In this document: one piece after another, positions 46,210 through 56,244 of the stretch
How the letters are laid out: every line of letters begins with the position of its first letter
How positions within the stretch are numbered: the stretch's first letter is position 1
Source: Euborellia annulipes
Lineage: Eukaryota > Arthropoda > Insecta > Dermaptera > Anisolabididae
NCBI GenBank assembly: GCA_023213315.1
Contig: JAKCPI010007938.1
Location: 62,001-126,000 of the forward strand
Direction of reading: 5' to 3'
Length of the DNA stretch: 64,000 nucleotides
Translations under genes and position numbers: made by a program
The notes under the pieces: model-generated
Told to the model about the DNA's origin: nothing
Databases searched by the model: none
Seen by the model: the letters and a program-made list of their open reading frames with translations, nothing else

Positions 46210-47074
46210 TACTTTCTCTTGAATATATAGAGAGAAAGTATTGGTTTCATATCAAAAATTCAATGTCGAGATTTTGATGGATATACATGTTTAGAGGTCC
46301 CCGGAGTCCAAAAAAGTGGGTCTTTGTGTGAGTGTGTGTGTACATTTTTGACCATGAAGGAAATGAGCTAGGAGGTTGAAATTTTATATTCAAGTTAGGC
46401 TCCTTCCGAACTCGTGTTAATAAGCTTATAGACGAAATCGGCTAAAAAGTACTAGTACTTTACTGATGTACTTTTTCAGTTTTTTGCGATTTTCTCATAA
46501 TTCGCTGCAACGATTTTGTTTAAAATTCATAAATGAACTATTTTTTAGATGATCTTTAAAAAGTATATCAATGAAATTTTTCGTGGAAATCGTTTGAAGC
46601 GCACTTTACTGATGTACTTTTTCAGTTTTTTGCAATTTTCTCATAATTCGCTGCAACGATTTTTTTTTAAATCCATAAATGAACTAGTTTTTTAGATGAT
46701 CTTTAAAAAGTATATCAGTGAAATTTTTCGTGGAAATAGTTTGAAGTACACTTTACTGATGTACTTTTTCAGTTTTTTGACATTTTCTCATAATTCGCTG
46801 CAACGATTTTGTTTAAAATTCATAAATAAACTATTTTTTAGATGATCTTTAAAAAGTATATCAATGAAATTTTTTGTGGGAATCGTTTGAAGCGCACTTT
46901 ACTGATGTGGAAGCATTCGTAGCTCAACGTCATCAAGTTTGGAACTAAAGTGCTAAGAGCAACTAAATATATCTCGACAGAAAAAATCTGGTGTCGCCAG
47001 CACGGTGCACAACTTTCTCTTACCGAAGAGTAAGAGAAAGTTGTGTGCTGTGCGCCAGTCACGCCAGATTTTTT
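46210..47074 (+). repeat. Family A repeat with an internal triplication
   Basis: Starts with the AT hairpin and ends with the aatctggtgtcgccagcacg...gccagtcacgccagattttt hairpin (46984-47074). The segment cactttactgatgtactttttcag to ttttttagatgatctttaaaaag is repeated three times (starts near 46458, 46604, 46750), period about 146 bp. Confidence 0.78.
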
Positions 47075-47095
47075 ATTCCTTGTTACTATACTTAC

Positions 47096-47202
47096 ATATT
47101 GTAGGCGTTGACACTTGGCTTCTATTTGATGTAAACTCGCGACCAAATTCGTGAACATTTTAGCGGACTTCAACTTGTTGCCAGGAGAAAGATGAAGAAG
47201 AT
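47096..47202 (-). pseudogene. Minus-strand exon-like block c, open frame
   Basis: 107 bp, acceptor ttttgtttcag, donor atatgtaagt on the minus strand. Frame LLHLSPGNKLKSAKMFTNLV...ASLHQIEAKCQRLQY is open throughout. A family A copy ends 21 bp beyond its donor, inside the intron. Confidence 0.48.
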
Positions 47203-47516
47203 CTGAAACAAAATGAAAATAATTAATTATACCTTGGTACAGGGGGGGTTTTTTGTGGGGGGGGGGGGGCGGCCCCCCCCCCCTTCCCTCCCCCCCATAT
47301 CAATATATAGGAATACAAACAACACCCCCCAAAAAATTTTTTCTACACAATGAACAACTTTGTTTCTTAAAAAAAAAAATGTCCCAAAAAAATTTGAAAT
47401 AAAAAAAAATATATAAAAATAAAAAAAAAAAAAAATAAAGATTGAGGTCTTCTTCCCAAACTCAAAAAAATTCCAAATCCCTTGGTATATTCATTTAAAC
47501 ATGCTAATATCTAAAT

Positions 47517-47764
47517 CAGTGTTTCACAAAGCCTTTTGAAGTCCACGGCACCCCCAAGGTTTTGGGAATAACATTCATTGCACACTAGGGGCACCCTTCC
47601 TTTTTTTTTTTATTTCCCCTAGCAAAACGAAATTTTTCCCTTCCGTGAAAATCATTTGACCTTTTTTTAGCAAAGCTAAATTTTTTCCGCCTCTTTTTTT
47701 TTTGGCTTATCTAAATATCTCGCGGCACCCTTAGGTGCCGGGGCACACCGATTGGGAAGCACTG
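47517..47764. mobile_element. hAT MITE with perfect 8-bp duplication
   Basis: atctaaat at 47509-47516 and 47765-47772. Ends cagtgtttcacaaagcc and cgattgggaagcactg. 248 bp, noncoding. Confidence 0.82.
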
Positions 47765-47902
47765 ATCTAAATATTGAATAAACTTTTATATTTTTTTATT
47801 TATTGAGCACAAATAGCATAGTTTATTTACTTACAGTATATCAATGATGATAGCGTAGAGTGTTATTTTTAGAACTCTGGAGTCGAATCTGGACAAGTGC
47901 AT

Positions 47903-48181
47903 TCAGCGTAAGGAGATTGTCCAAGCAGTCCTTATCTCTCCCTGAGCTTCAGGGATTGTTTCTGTACCGGTAAAGCACACCAATTCTCCAAACGGAGTGT
48001 CATTTTCCAAGTCGATACATTTTGTTGAAACATTCATCAAATTATGGTATTCAACACCAACGGCTGGCTTCCATTTGATAAACCAAGACGAGCCGGCATC
48101 GTACATATTCCGTGACAACTTAATCTTAAATAATCTTATATTTTTCTCGGTGAGATATTCAAATGTTTCTCCAAGTTAGAT
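47903..48181 (-). pseudogene. Minus-strand exon-like block b, long open frame
   Basis: After acceptor attttgtttcag the minus strand reads ATC, TAA, then 91 open codons: LGETFEYLTEKNIRLFKIKL...MYDAGSSWFIKWKPAVGVEY...STKCIDLENDTPFGELVCFT...IRTAWTISLR, stop. Composition is protein-like with few low-complexity residues. The early TAA means that the exon phase differs, the acceptor differs, or the gene is dead. Family unknown. Confidence 0.5.
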
Positions 48182-48869
48182 CTGAAACAAAATAAAAATA
48201 ATTAATTAGATACGAATAATATTGTTTCCCTATCTTATTTCCTTATTTAAATATATTCATATCAGAATATTAAATAAAGTTTTATATATTTTTTTTAAAT
48301 CTTATATTTGTTGAGATTACTTGTCTATAGTTTAAAGCAAATGAAGGGGCAAATAGAATTTATTAAAACTGGCCAGCGCGCTCTCCAGTGAGCCCCTGTG
48401 ATGTTTTCTTGTGGTGCTAAATAAAAATAAAATCCCTTGTTTACAACGACCGTCCCAGGATCCTGGAAGCTCTCAAAGACAATATTCGGGCCAAAATCCT
48501 GTTGAAATGCTGGAAAGAGTTCACGAAAACTTCAGAGAGCATTGTTATTTTTGAATATTTTGCGTTTTATTCCATGCGCCACCCTGTATATAAGTGGGCA
48601 AATCAGGGGCTGGCTCTAAACGTAGTGCGTTTTGGAAGTCAATCTAAAGTCTTCTTCTTCAGTTTGTAAACTTTAAAAGTCATGCCCTGGAAAATAAACA
48701 AAATCGACTTAATATAATAACTTATTCACTGGGTAGACGCATATATAAATGTATATATAAACTATTATTATATATATATAGGCCTATGTTATGAATATAT
48801 AAAATAAACAATTTTATCAATAATAGTTTTATTCAAAAAATTATTTTTAATTATCGAGTTTTTCCCTCA
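48182..48869. other. Noncoding DNA, possibly intronic
   Basis: No clear exon. A moderately GC-rich piece at 48370-48660 has no open frame or recognised motif. Confidence 0.3.
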
Positions 48870-49133
48870 TTCCTCCTTTAGATTGATTTGATGTTCTGGG
48901 CATTCTCTGCACTGCGACCTTATAGATCTATTGTGCTCCCCGTACAAGGCCCCTGGAGAGGATCAATCTAGGAATGGTTCATGCCCATCCCTCAGGCCCT
49001 AGGTGCCTGGAACTGGAGGGGATTATATTCCTATTGCTCTACTTGGTTGAACTTTTGCGGCAAGCCGGGTTCGAACTCGAGTACAATTTTACCTCGAATG
49101 ACTAAGCCCCAGCTTATCCGATAAGACACGTCG

Positions 49134-50697
49134 CACAGTGGGCCAGAAAACAAATTTAGGGCGCCAAAGTTCTGATTTTTGGTTTATAGGGGTTTTTTTG
49201 AACCGCTGAGTCCATTTTTGAACTTATTTTTGCGAAAAAACCAAATGGGGTACCAGGGGGAGAGGGCAAAATTCAAAATTTTGGAATTTTTCGTGTTGGG
49301 TATCAAAATATATGTTTTTTGACGCGCAGAGTCTATTTTTTACAAATATTTTTGCGAAAAAACCAAATGAGGTACCAGGGGGAGGGGGCAGATTTCAAAA
49401 TTTTGGAATATTTCTTGTAGGGTATCAAAATATATGTTCTTTGAGGCGCTGAATCCATTTTTGGCCACATTTTTGCAAAAAAAAATGTGACCAAAGAAGG
49501 GGAGCAAATCATTCATTTTGGAATTTTGTGGGGTGATTGAAATGCGTCTTTTTTTAAAGTGATGAGTTCATTTATTAGTCCGAGATGGTCCTTATAAAAT
49601 TGCAAAAAAATATTTTACTCAATTGTGCCATTCGACATTCTCAGGAATTTTTTTGACACGCTTCAGGTTGTTATATATTTTTATTTTATTTATATACCTT
49701 GTATGTAACTTATGTTTCTTAATTTTATCATTGATCTTATTATAATTATTTGTTAATTTGTGCGCATATGATGTAAGAAAACTAATTTTCTTTCTTTTGA
49801 CTGTAAACTCACTCGCTCCTTTCTGTTATTGATTGTAGCCCTGATGATGGTCGTATATCTGACCGAAACGTCGGCTTGAAGTGATTATTAAACGAAATAA
49901 ACCTAGCTGCAAACGCTCTTTTCTTTCTTCCTTATTACGAGATCTACTCTCAGCTATCCACCTCACTTTAACATTTTACTTTTCTTTTTTTTTTTAATTT
50001 TTTTCGCCCTGGCCGAAACCGTAACCGAAACCGAATATTAGGTCGGTTCTTAATCAAAATACAAAAAGGAATCAAATTATTAATTTAGCAAGTTATGTAA
50101 CTGAATTTCAACAATAAAAATCATGATCGCAGGAAGAACTAGAATTTACACAATAGTAATCACTAATTTAGTGGTATAAATCACATTTTAAGGATTTGGG
50201 GCAAAAACGGGCAAAATGTACGAAATGTAGGTGATAGTACGGGCTTTAAGGAACAACTTTTATTTGAAAAGTTTTGGCGGGAAATGGAGGGACATTTTTG
50301 TAGCACTACATATAGCCAGTTCTAAGGGACAAAAAAGTACTTATTTCAACTGCAAATTTTCAAACTACCAATTAAATTATAGCAATGGACGAGCACAGAT
50401 TCGTATTCAGGATGAAAAATTCAATAGGACACCATGTTTATTAATTTCAAAACACTGGAACAAGTCACCGTAACACGCGCTTGAAAAACACATACAAATT
50501 CACAATGCAAATTGCTGTCAATAACCGCCACTTTATCGCGTCTTCAAAGCAACTAGATGTACTTCGGGCGAGTTGATATTTGCGGTACTAGAAGCCTTCA
50601 AGGTCATAGTACATCAGGTCATAGCTAGTTTGTCTCTCTGGTACATTTCGTTTTTTTCGACTTTTGGCGCCCTAAATTGGTTTCCTGGCCCACTGTG
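49134..50697 (+). mobile_element. Transib-like transposon, copy 1, with a Penelope passenger
   Basis: Ends cacagtgggccagaaaac and gtttcctggcccactgtg are inverted repeats; 5-bp target duplication cgtcg at 49129-49133 and 50698-50702. CACAGTG-type ends and CG-rich 5-bp duplications define Transib elements, relatives of the RAG recombinase. 1564 bp, no transposase. About 49650-49960 is Penelope 3'-end DNA with a hammerhead. It is inverted relative to 55227-56682. Confidence 0.8.
49837..49876 (+). ncRNA. Hammerhead ribozyme motif inside Transib-like copy 1
   Basis: Stem I AGCC/GGCT, core CTGATGA (49841-49847), extra T, stem II GGTC/GACC, GAA, ACGTC. All core bases are intact. The palindromic ACGU stem III suggests action as a dimer. 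Confidence 0.62.
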
Positions 50698-50910
50698 CGT
50701 CGCCTGTTCCTCCTTTAGATTATTATTATTTTAGAGCGCTACATATACAAAAATATCAAAAAAGTTTATATATAAGACAAAAAGTATCAAAAAATTTATT
50801 CATATTTACTCCTTTTGATAATTTTTGGCTTGAATGAATTCCCAACATCCCTTTAAAATAAAATTTAATTTTCAGAATTTTACGAGAAAAATTTTATTAA
50901 AATGACTCAC

Positions 50911-50988
50911 CGAATGGCAGATGCAGCAGAGGGCGATGAGTTTGGCTCGAAGAGCAGCAGGTAAATGGCAAATTGTTAGGATGCAGTT
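50911..50988 (-). pseudogene. Minus-strand exon-like block a
   Basis: 78 bp, acceptor ctattttcag, donor ggtgagtc on the minus strand. Frame 1 reads NCILTICHLPAALRAKLIAL. Short; two frames are open. Confidence 0.35.
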
Positions 50989-51353
50989 CTGAAAATAGAA
51001 AAATTTATTATATTTCTTTTTTATTTAAAACAATGAATGTAAGCAAATGAGAGAAATTTATTTACTAAATTTTAATAAAAATTATCAGAAATAAGAAGCT
51101 GTAATGATTGAAATGTTATTTTTTTATTAAGTAGCCTTTTTTTTACTTTTTAATTAATTAATATTAAAATAATCTTTTAATTAGTTTTATTCAAAAAAAT
51201 TTTTTTTAATTATCATGCAAAATTCTTTTAAATTTTTTTTTCTTTAATCAAGCTCAATAAAGTTAAAAACAAAACAAAAAATAAATTGTTTTATTCAACC
51301 CAAAATTCCTCTACCTTTTAACTAATATCACATCATCATACTATAATATAAAG

Positions 51354-51504
51354 TAGTGGTTTCCAACCTTTTTTTTGATGTGCGGCCCACTTTTTTCCGG
51401 TAAAAACGCTGAGGTCCAGTGTATATATATATGATTTTTTATCTTTCCTTAGACGCCCGAGGCCCAGTTCCAATCAGCCACGGTCAACGGGTTGGGAACT
51501 GATG
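51354..51504. mobile_element. hAT MITE with perfect 8-bp duplication
   Basis: atataaag at 51346-51353 and 51505-51512. Ends tagtggtttccaacc and gggttgggaactgatg. 151 bp. Confidence 0.8.
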
Positions 51505-51512
51505 ATATAAAG

Positions 51513-51603
51513 CACTAGCGGCTGACTTTCTGTCCCTGTGTGTATGTGTCTGATTGGCCAGAGATGAACTCGAAGAAAGACAAGTTGTAATTAGAATGGG
51601 ATT
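51513..51603 (-). pseudogene. Tandemly repeated exon-like block, copy 1
   Basis: Acceptor ctttgttacag on the minus strand, then a frame with SHSNYNLSFFEFISGQSD. Related blocks with related upstream intron sequence occur at 52595-52655 and 52891-52992. Confidence 0.32.
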
Positions 51604-51852
51604 CTGTAACAAAGAGGAGAAAAAAAATGTTAGTATTATAATAAGAAAATGGAAATATATAATTATAAATATGTTTAAAAATATTGAAGGTAGGCTTAAT
51701 TAACATGACACAATTCTTACTAAATAAATAAAATTATTTTTCTAATTAAATTAGTTTTGTATATATATATATTTAAATATTTTTCGAGATCTATATATTT
51801 TAATAAGATAATAGAATTCAAAATACCTCGATTCAGACTTAACTAGTCATAG

Positions 51853-52033
51853 ATATATTTAACAAGACTGTGAGTGTTTTTATTGATGAGACCAAACATC
51901 CCATGGCCCCCGGGAATCGAACCCAGGATCTCCGCCTATGCCCCGGAAAGGCGGAGATCCTGGGTTTGATTCCCGGGGGCCATGGGATGTTTGGCCTCAT
52001 CAATAAAAAAACACTCACAGTCTTGTTAAATAT
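51853..52033. repeat. Inverted dimer of the family B' SINE
   Basis: Two about 84-bp arms with a 13-bp loop: aacaagactgtgagtgtttt...ggaatcgaacccaggatctc and its complement. Each arm matches the 83-bp insert at 42095-42177. Confidence 0.75.
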
Positions 52034-52148
52034 ATATATATTTAGTTTTCTCAAAGATTTTTTGTTAATTTTAGCATAAATAATATTTCATTCATTCCAG
52101 CCTCTCTTCCCATTTTTGTTTTGATTTAAAGATTAAATTTATACCGGT

Positions 52149-52180
<32 letters not shown>

Positions 52181-52594
52181 ATTAATGATCTAAAGAAAAA
52201 TTAAAATATTTTGGGTGAGAAAATTTAAAAAATTGTAAAAAAATGATAATTGGACAAATGGACTAGATATTTTAGTATGAGCCTGGATATAAGAAATTTT
52301 AGCTGTTAATTTTATTTTATTTTTAAATTAGAATCCTTTAAATTATATTCCTTTTTATTTTTCATTGAATGCCATATTTTTCTGATTATGATACTGTACT
52401 TGGTTCAAAATAAAAATAATAAAATTGACAAGAGAAATTTTATTATATCTTGACTCCAGAACCATAAAGAATATTTAACAACACAAATTCCTACTTTAAT
52501 ATTTGCATAATTATTAATACAAATATATATAGGCCTATACTGTATATATATATATTATATATATATATATGAAATATACAAAAATAATACTCAC

Positions 52595-52655
52595 CAAATG
52601 GCGATTGCAAGAAATGTTGAGATGAACTCGAAGAAAAACAAGTTGTAATGGGATT
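52595..52655 (-). pseudogene. Tandemly repeated exon-like block, copy 2
   Basis: Acceptor ttattacag, donor tggtgagtatt on the minus strand. A frame reads SHYNLFFFEFISTFLAIAIW. Flanking sequence atgttagtattataataaga is shared with copy 1. Confidence 0.32.
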
Positions 52656-52890
52656 CTGTAATAAATAGGAGGAAAAAATGTTAGTATTATAATAAGAAAA
52701 TGGAAATAATTATAAATATGTTTAAAAAATTTTAAGGTAGGCTTAACTATTCTTACTAAATAAATAAAATTATTTTCAAATTGAATTGACTTTGCAGCTT
52801 CTTCTAATTAAATTCAAAGGAAAATTAAATAAGAATAAAGATTTTTTATAACAAATTTACTAAAAACCAGTATCAAATACTAACCTTCAC

Positions 52891-52992
52891 CTGGGAGTAG
52901 AAAAATTGCTTAATTCTCAGGTGACAACACACTTGTCAAGAAAAATTCTATTTCATGGAGCTCGAAGAACGATTTAAAATTAGAATGAGATT
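52891..52992 (-). pseudogene. Tandemly repeated exon-like block, copy 3
   Basis: Acceptor tatttatttcag, donor cccaggtgaagg on the minus strand. Frame SHSNFKSFFELHEIEFFLTS ends in a stop before the donor. Confidence 0.3.
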
Positions 52993-53600
52993 CTGAAATA
53001 AATAAGAGAAAAGAAATATTAGTATTATAAAGAGAAAATGGGTATAAATATTAATTTGTATTAAAAAAAAAAAAAAAATTATTTCTACATGACATGAGTT
53101 GAATATGATTCTTAAAATAAACGAATAAATAATTTAACAATTTTGAATGATATATTTTAAAATTAAATTTCTTTAAATAGAATAATTTCCTAATAAGAAA
53201 GTAATTAAAATACGAATATCAAATATTAACCTTGAAATCAGATGAGAAAATAAATGCATTATTTTTGAATATGATTAGTAAAGATGATTTGTAATTAATA
53301 AATATAATTATAAGAATAAAATTCATATAAAAAATGAAGTAATTAATGAAAAAATACAATAATATTGATTAAAAAATCATAGAAATGTCAAGGCATGATA
53401 GAATAAATGCAGGATGCATGGCAAAGAATATAAGATGCGAAATTATCAAAATAGATTAGCAGAGAAACTATCAATAGTAATTCAAGATGGCAGTTCGATC
53501 GAATTAAATTTTAAAAAAATTTTGAAATTTTTATCAGAATTCTTTTTTCATTCAAACAAAATAAAATAATTATTAAATTTAAATTAAATACCTTGTAGAG
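52993..53600. other. AT-rich noncoding DNA
   Basis: No gene or repeat recognised. Confidence 0.35.
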
Positions 53601-53603
53601 TGT

Positions 53604-54064
53604 TTTGTATAGTTTTCAATGTTATATAATATAACATGTTATATTATATAACATTGAAAACAGTAGCGTAGCCAGGATTTCTGCTTGGGGGGGCCCAAAA
53701 GTTTTATGAACCCCCCCTTCTCCAAGAAACTTAAAGTGGAGAAATGTTTTTTAGATAATATAATATTCTCTATATATATAAATTATAAATAAAAAACAAA
53801 TAAAAAAAATTTTTTTCTTCAAATAAAAAAATAATTTTAATACAAAATTCGGAAATATTAGAGATTTTTTCAATTATTTATAAGTTTTTTTGTTAGATTT
53901 TAGAATTTATGAGAGTTAATAAAATAATTATTTAAAAAAATAAAATCATTAAGAAAAACAATAGGTATTTTTTTGTTTTGGAGAAGGCTTTGGGGGGGGG
54001 GGGGCACGGCCCCCGGGCCCCGCCCCCCCCCCCTGAATACGCCACTGATTGAAAACTATACAAA
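53604..54064. repeat. Perfect palindrome split by a MITE
   Basis: gttttgtatagttttcaatg...ataaca on the left continues as tgttat...cattgaaaa, then resumes after the MITE as ctatacaaaac. Before insertion the arms were about 35 bp each with no loop. Confidence 0.7.
53661..54047. mobile_element. hAT MITE with perfect 8-bp duplication
   Basis: attgaaaa at 53653-53660 and 54048-54055. Ends cagtagcgtagccagga and aatacgccactg. Long G/C runs next to the ends. 387 bp, noncoding. Confidence 0.82.
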
Positions 54065-54202
54065 ACAAAACAACTAGTTGCTATAGTAACGAATTTTACT
54101 TTATTTTACCTATGTTATATATATATGTTCTGGAAGGTTTCCGCGACCGGATGTATGCGAAGATAAGTTTTCTCGGGTTGAGTCGCGTGTGATGTGGAGA
54201 TT

Positions 54203-54246
54203 TACTCGACGTTTCGGCTCTCCTTTTGGAGCCATTTTCAAGAGTA
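54203..54246 (-). ncRNA. Decayed hammerhead-like Penelope end
   Basis: Minus strand: stem I TACTC/GAGTA, core TTGAAAA (degenerate), stem II GGCTCC/GGAGAGCC, GAA, ACGTC. Probably inactive. Confidence 0.45.
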
Positions 54247-54259
54247 TGGAATTATATAT

Positions 54260-54940
54260 ATTATATATTATATATTGTATGGACTGATAAGTAAACTTTG
54301 ATGAAATGAAATTCTAATACTTATTTGAAATTGAAGAAATCAATACCTCTAGTTAATTACTAGCCTAGTTACGTACCTCAAAAAAGAGTGGCAATCAATA
54401 GATGTCTAATTGGTGATTAAAGAATGACGCATTGTTTTAAGAACAGCCTCAGAGTTAATTTATTTAAGGGCTTTCGGGAGGAGGGCGCAAGGAATGATAG
54501 CCATTGGTGTGAGGGTGTGGGAAGGGCATTATAGGCCAGGCAACCCTTTACTGCCTCTCTACAATTCAATCAATCAATCGGCCAGGACCAGGAGGCTAAC
54601 GAAGAAAGGAGCACGTCTAATTTGTTGCTGCGTAATATATAAATAAATTTCTTTGAGGTCCCGAGTTCATTTTGTCGACCTTATTTTGCTCACCGCCCCC
54701 CCTTGAGAATATGTTTTTTCTAGAGCCCCCCCTCCCCCACCCATCTTAATTTTACTTACCACCTGTCGCGAATTTAAAACAGCAATTGACACGATTATAT
54801 TTAAACGTGTAATATTATAGTCGTAAGTTGACCTATTTCTGAGTTTAAAGTGAAGAATGAAATTAGAATGTATTAATTTTAATCTGGTGACCGTTGGCTC
54901 TAGTTGAAACATTATGCTTTAATAGGAGAATTAAATTCAA
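54260..54940. other. Noncoding DNA with repeat scraps
   Basis: 54640-54760 contains C-run-flanked, MITE-like sequence. No gene seen. Confidence 0.3.
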
Positions 54941-56046
54941 GTAGTATGTAATGTATAGAATGGATGCCTGGACATTGACCGGAGTAACAGAGAAGAAAAT
55001 TGAAGCATTTGAAATGTGGATCTACCGACGACTATTGAGAATATCTTGGGTGGACCACGTGACCAATGCTGAAGTTATACGCCACGTCGGAAAGGAGAGA
55101 GAGAGCTGTTCCTCAACATCAAAAAAAGAAAACTGCAATATTTTGGTCATGCCATGAGGAACCCATCAAAATTCATCTGGTGATGCAGGGGATGATCTTC
55201 GGAGAGCGAGGTCCAGGACGTCGGCGCACAGTGGGCCAGGAAACCAATTTAGGGCGCCAAAAGTCGAAAAAACGAAATGTACCAGAGAGACAAACTAGCT
55301 ATGACCTGATGTACTATGACCTTGAAGGCTTCTAGTACCGCAAATATCAACTCGCCCGAAGTACATCTAGTTGCTTTGAAGACGCGATAAAGTGGCGGTT
55401 ATTGACAGCAATTTGCATTGTGAATTTGTATGTGTTTTTCAAGCGCGTGTTACGGTGACTTGTTCCAGTGTTTTGAAATTAATAAACATGGTGTCCTATT
55501 GAATTTTTCATCCTGAATACGAATCTGTGCTCGTCCATTGCTATAATTTAATTGGTAGTTTGAAAATTTGCAGTTGAAATAAGTACTTTTTTGTCCCTTA
55601 GAACTGGCTATATGTAGTGCTACAAAAATGTCCCTCCATTTCCCGCCAAAACTTTTCAAATAAAAGTTGTTCCTTAAAGCCCGTACTATCACCTACATTT
55701 CGTACATTTTGCCCGTTTTTGCCCCAAATCCTTAAAATGTGATTTATACCACTAAATTAGTGATTACTATTGTGTAAATTCTAGTTCTTCCTGCGATCAT
55801 GATTTTTATTGTTGAAATTCAGTTACATAACTTGCTAAATTAATAATTTGATTCCTTTTTGTATTTTGATTAAGAACCGACCTAATATTCGGTTTCGGTT
55901 ACGGTTTCGGCCAGGGCGAAAAAAATTAAAAAAAAAAAGAAAAGTAAAATGTTAAAGTGAGGTGGATAGCTGAGAGTAGATCTCGTAATAAGGAAGAAAG
56001 AAAAGAGCGTTTGCAGCTAGGTTTATTTCGTTAAATAATCACTTCA

Positions 56047-56086
56047 AGCCGACGTTTCGGTCAGATATACGACCATCATCAGGGCT
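56047..56086 (-). ncRNA. Hammerhead ribozyme motif inside Transib-like copy 2
   Basis: The same 40-nt motif as 49837-49876, with intact CTGATGA, GAA and ACGTC. Confidence 0.62.
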
Positions 56087-56133
56087 ACAATCAATAACAG
56101 AAAGGAGCGAGTGAGTTTACAGTCAAAAGAAAG

Positions 56134-56244
56134 ATGTTGATGGAAGAAGCAGAGCCGGAGCTGGCAGAAATAGAAGGAAGTTCAGGAGAATGTACTGACT
56201 CAGATGTATTTCATCTCACATCCGAGGAATCTGACTCGGACTAA
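56134..56244 (+). pseudogene. Acidic C-terminal coding remnant in Transib-like copy 2
   Basis: 36 codons from MLMEEAEPELAEIEGSSGEC to FHLTSEESDSD, then TAA. Strongly acidic and preceded directly by Penelope DNA. Position near the 3' end of the element suggests the tail of its lost protein. Only this tail remains, so the family cannot be confirmed. Confidence 0.4.

Larger units (their letters stand above)
48885..50706 (-). repeat. tRNA-derived SINE (another family) split by a Transib-like element
   Basis: 48885-49133 plus 50703-50706 make one about 253-bp SINE on the minus strand. Head ggcgacgtgtcttatcggat, B-box gagttcgaacccggcttg. The target duplication ttcctcctttagatt is perfect over 15 bp (48870-48884, 50707-50721). 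The Transib-like element fills the gap at cgtcg. Confidence 0.82.

Noticed and set aside
50231..50473. Identical 80-codon frame in both Transib-like copies (also 55450-55692)
   Set aside because: Its identity simply reflects near-identical DNA of the two copies; it is antisense to the acidic coding tail, has no motif and looks non-protein-like.
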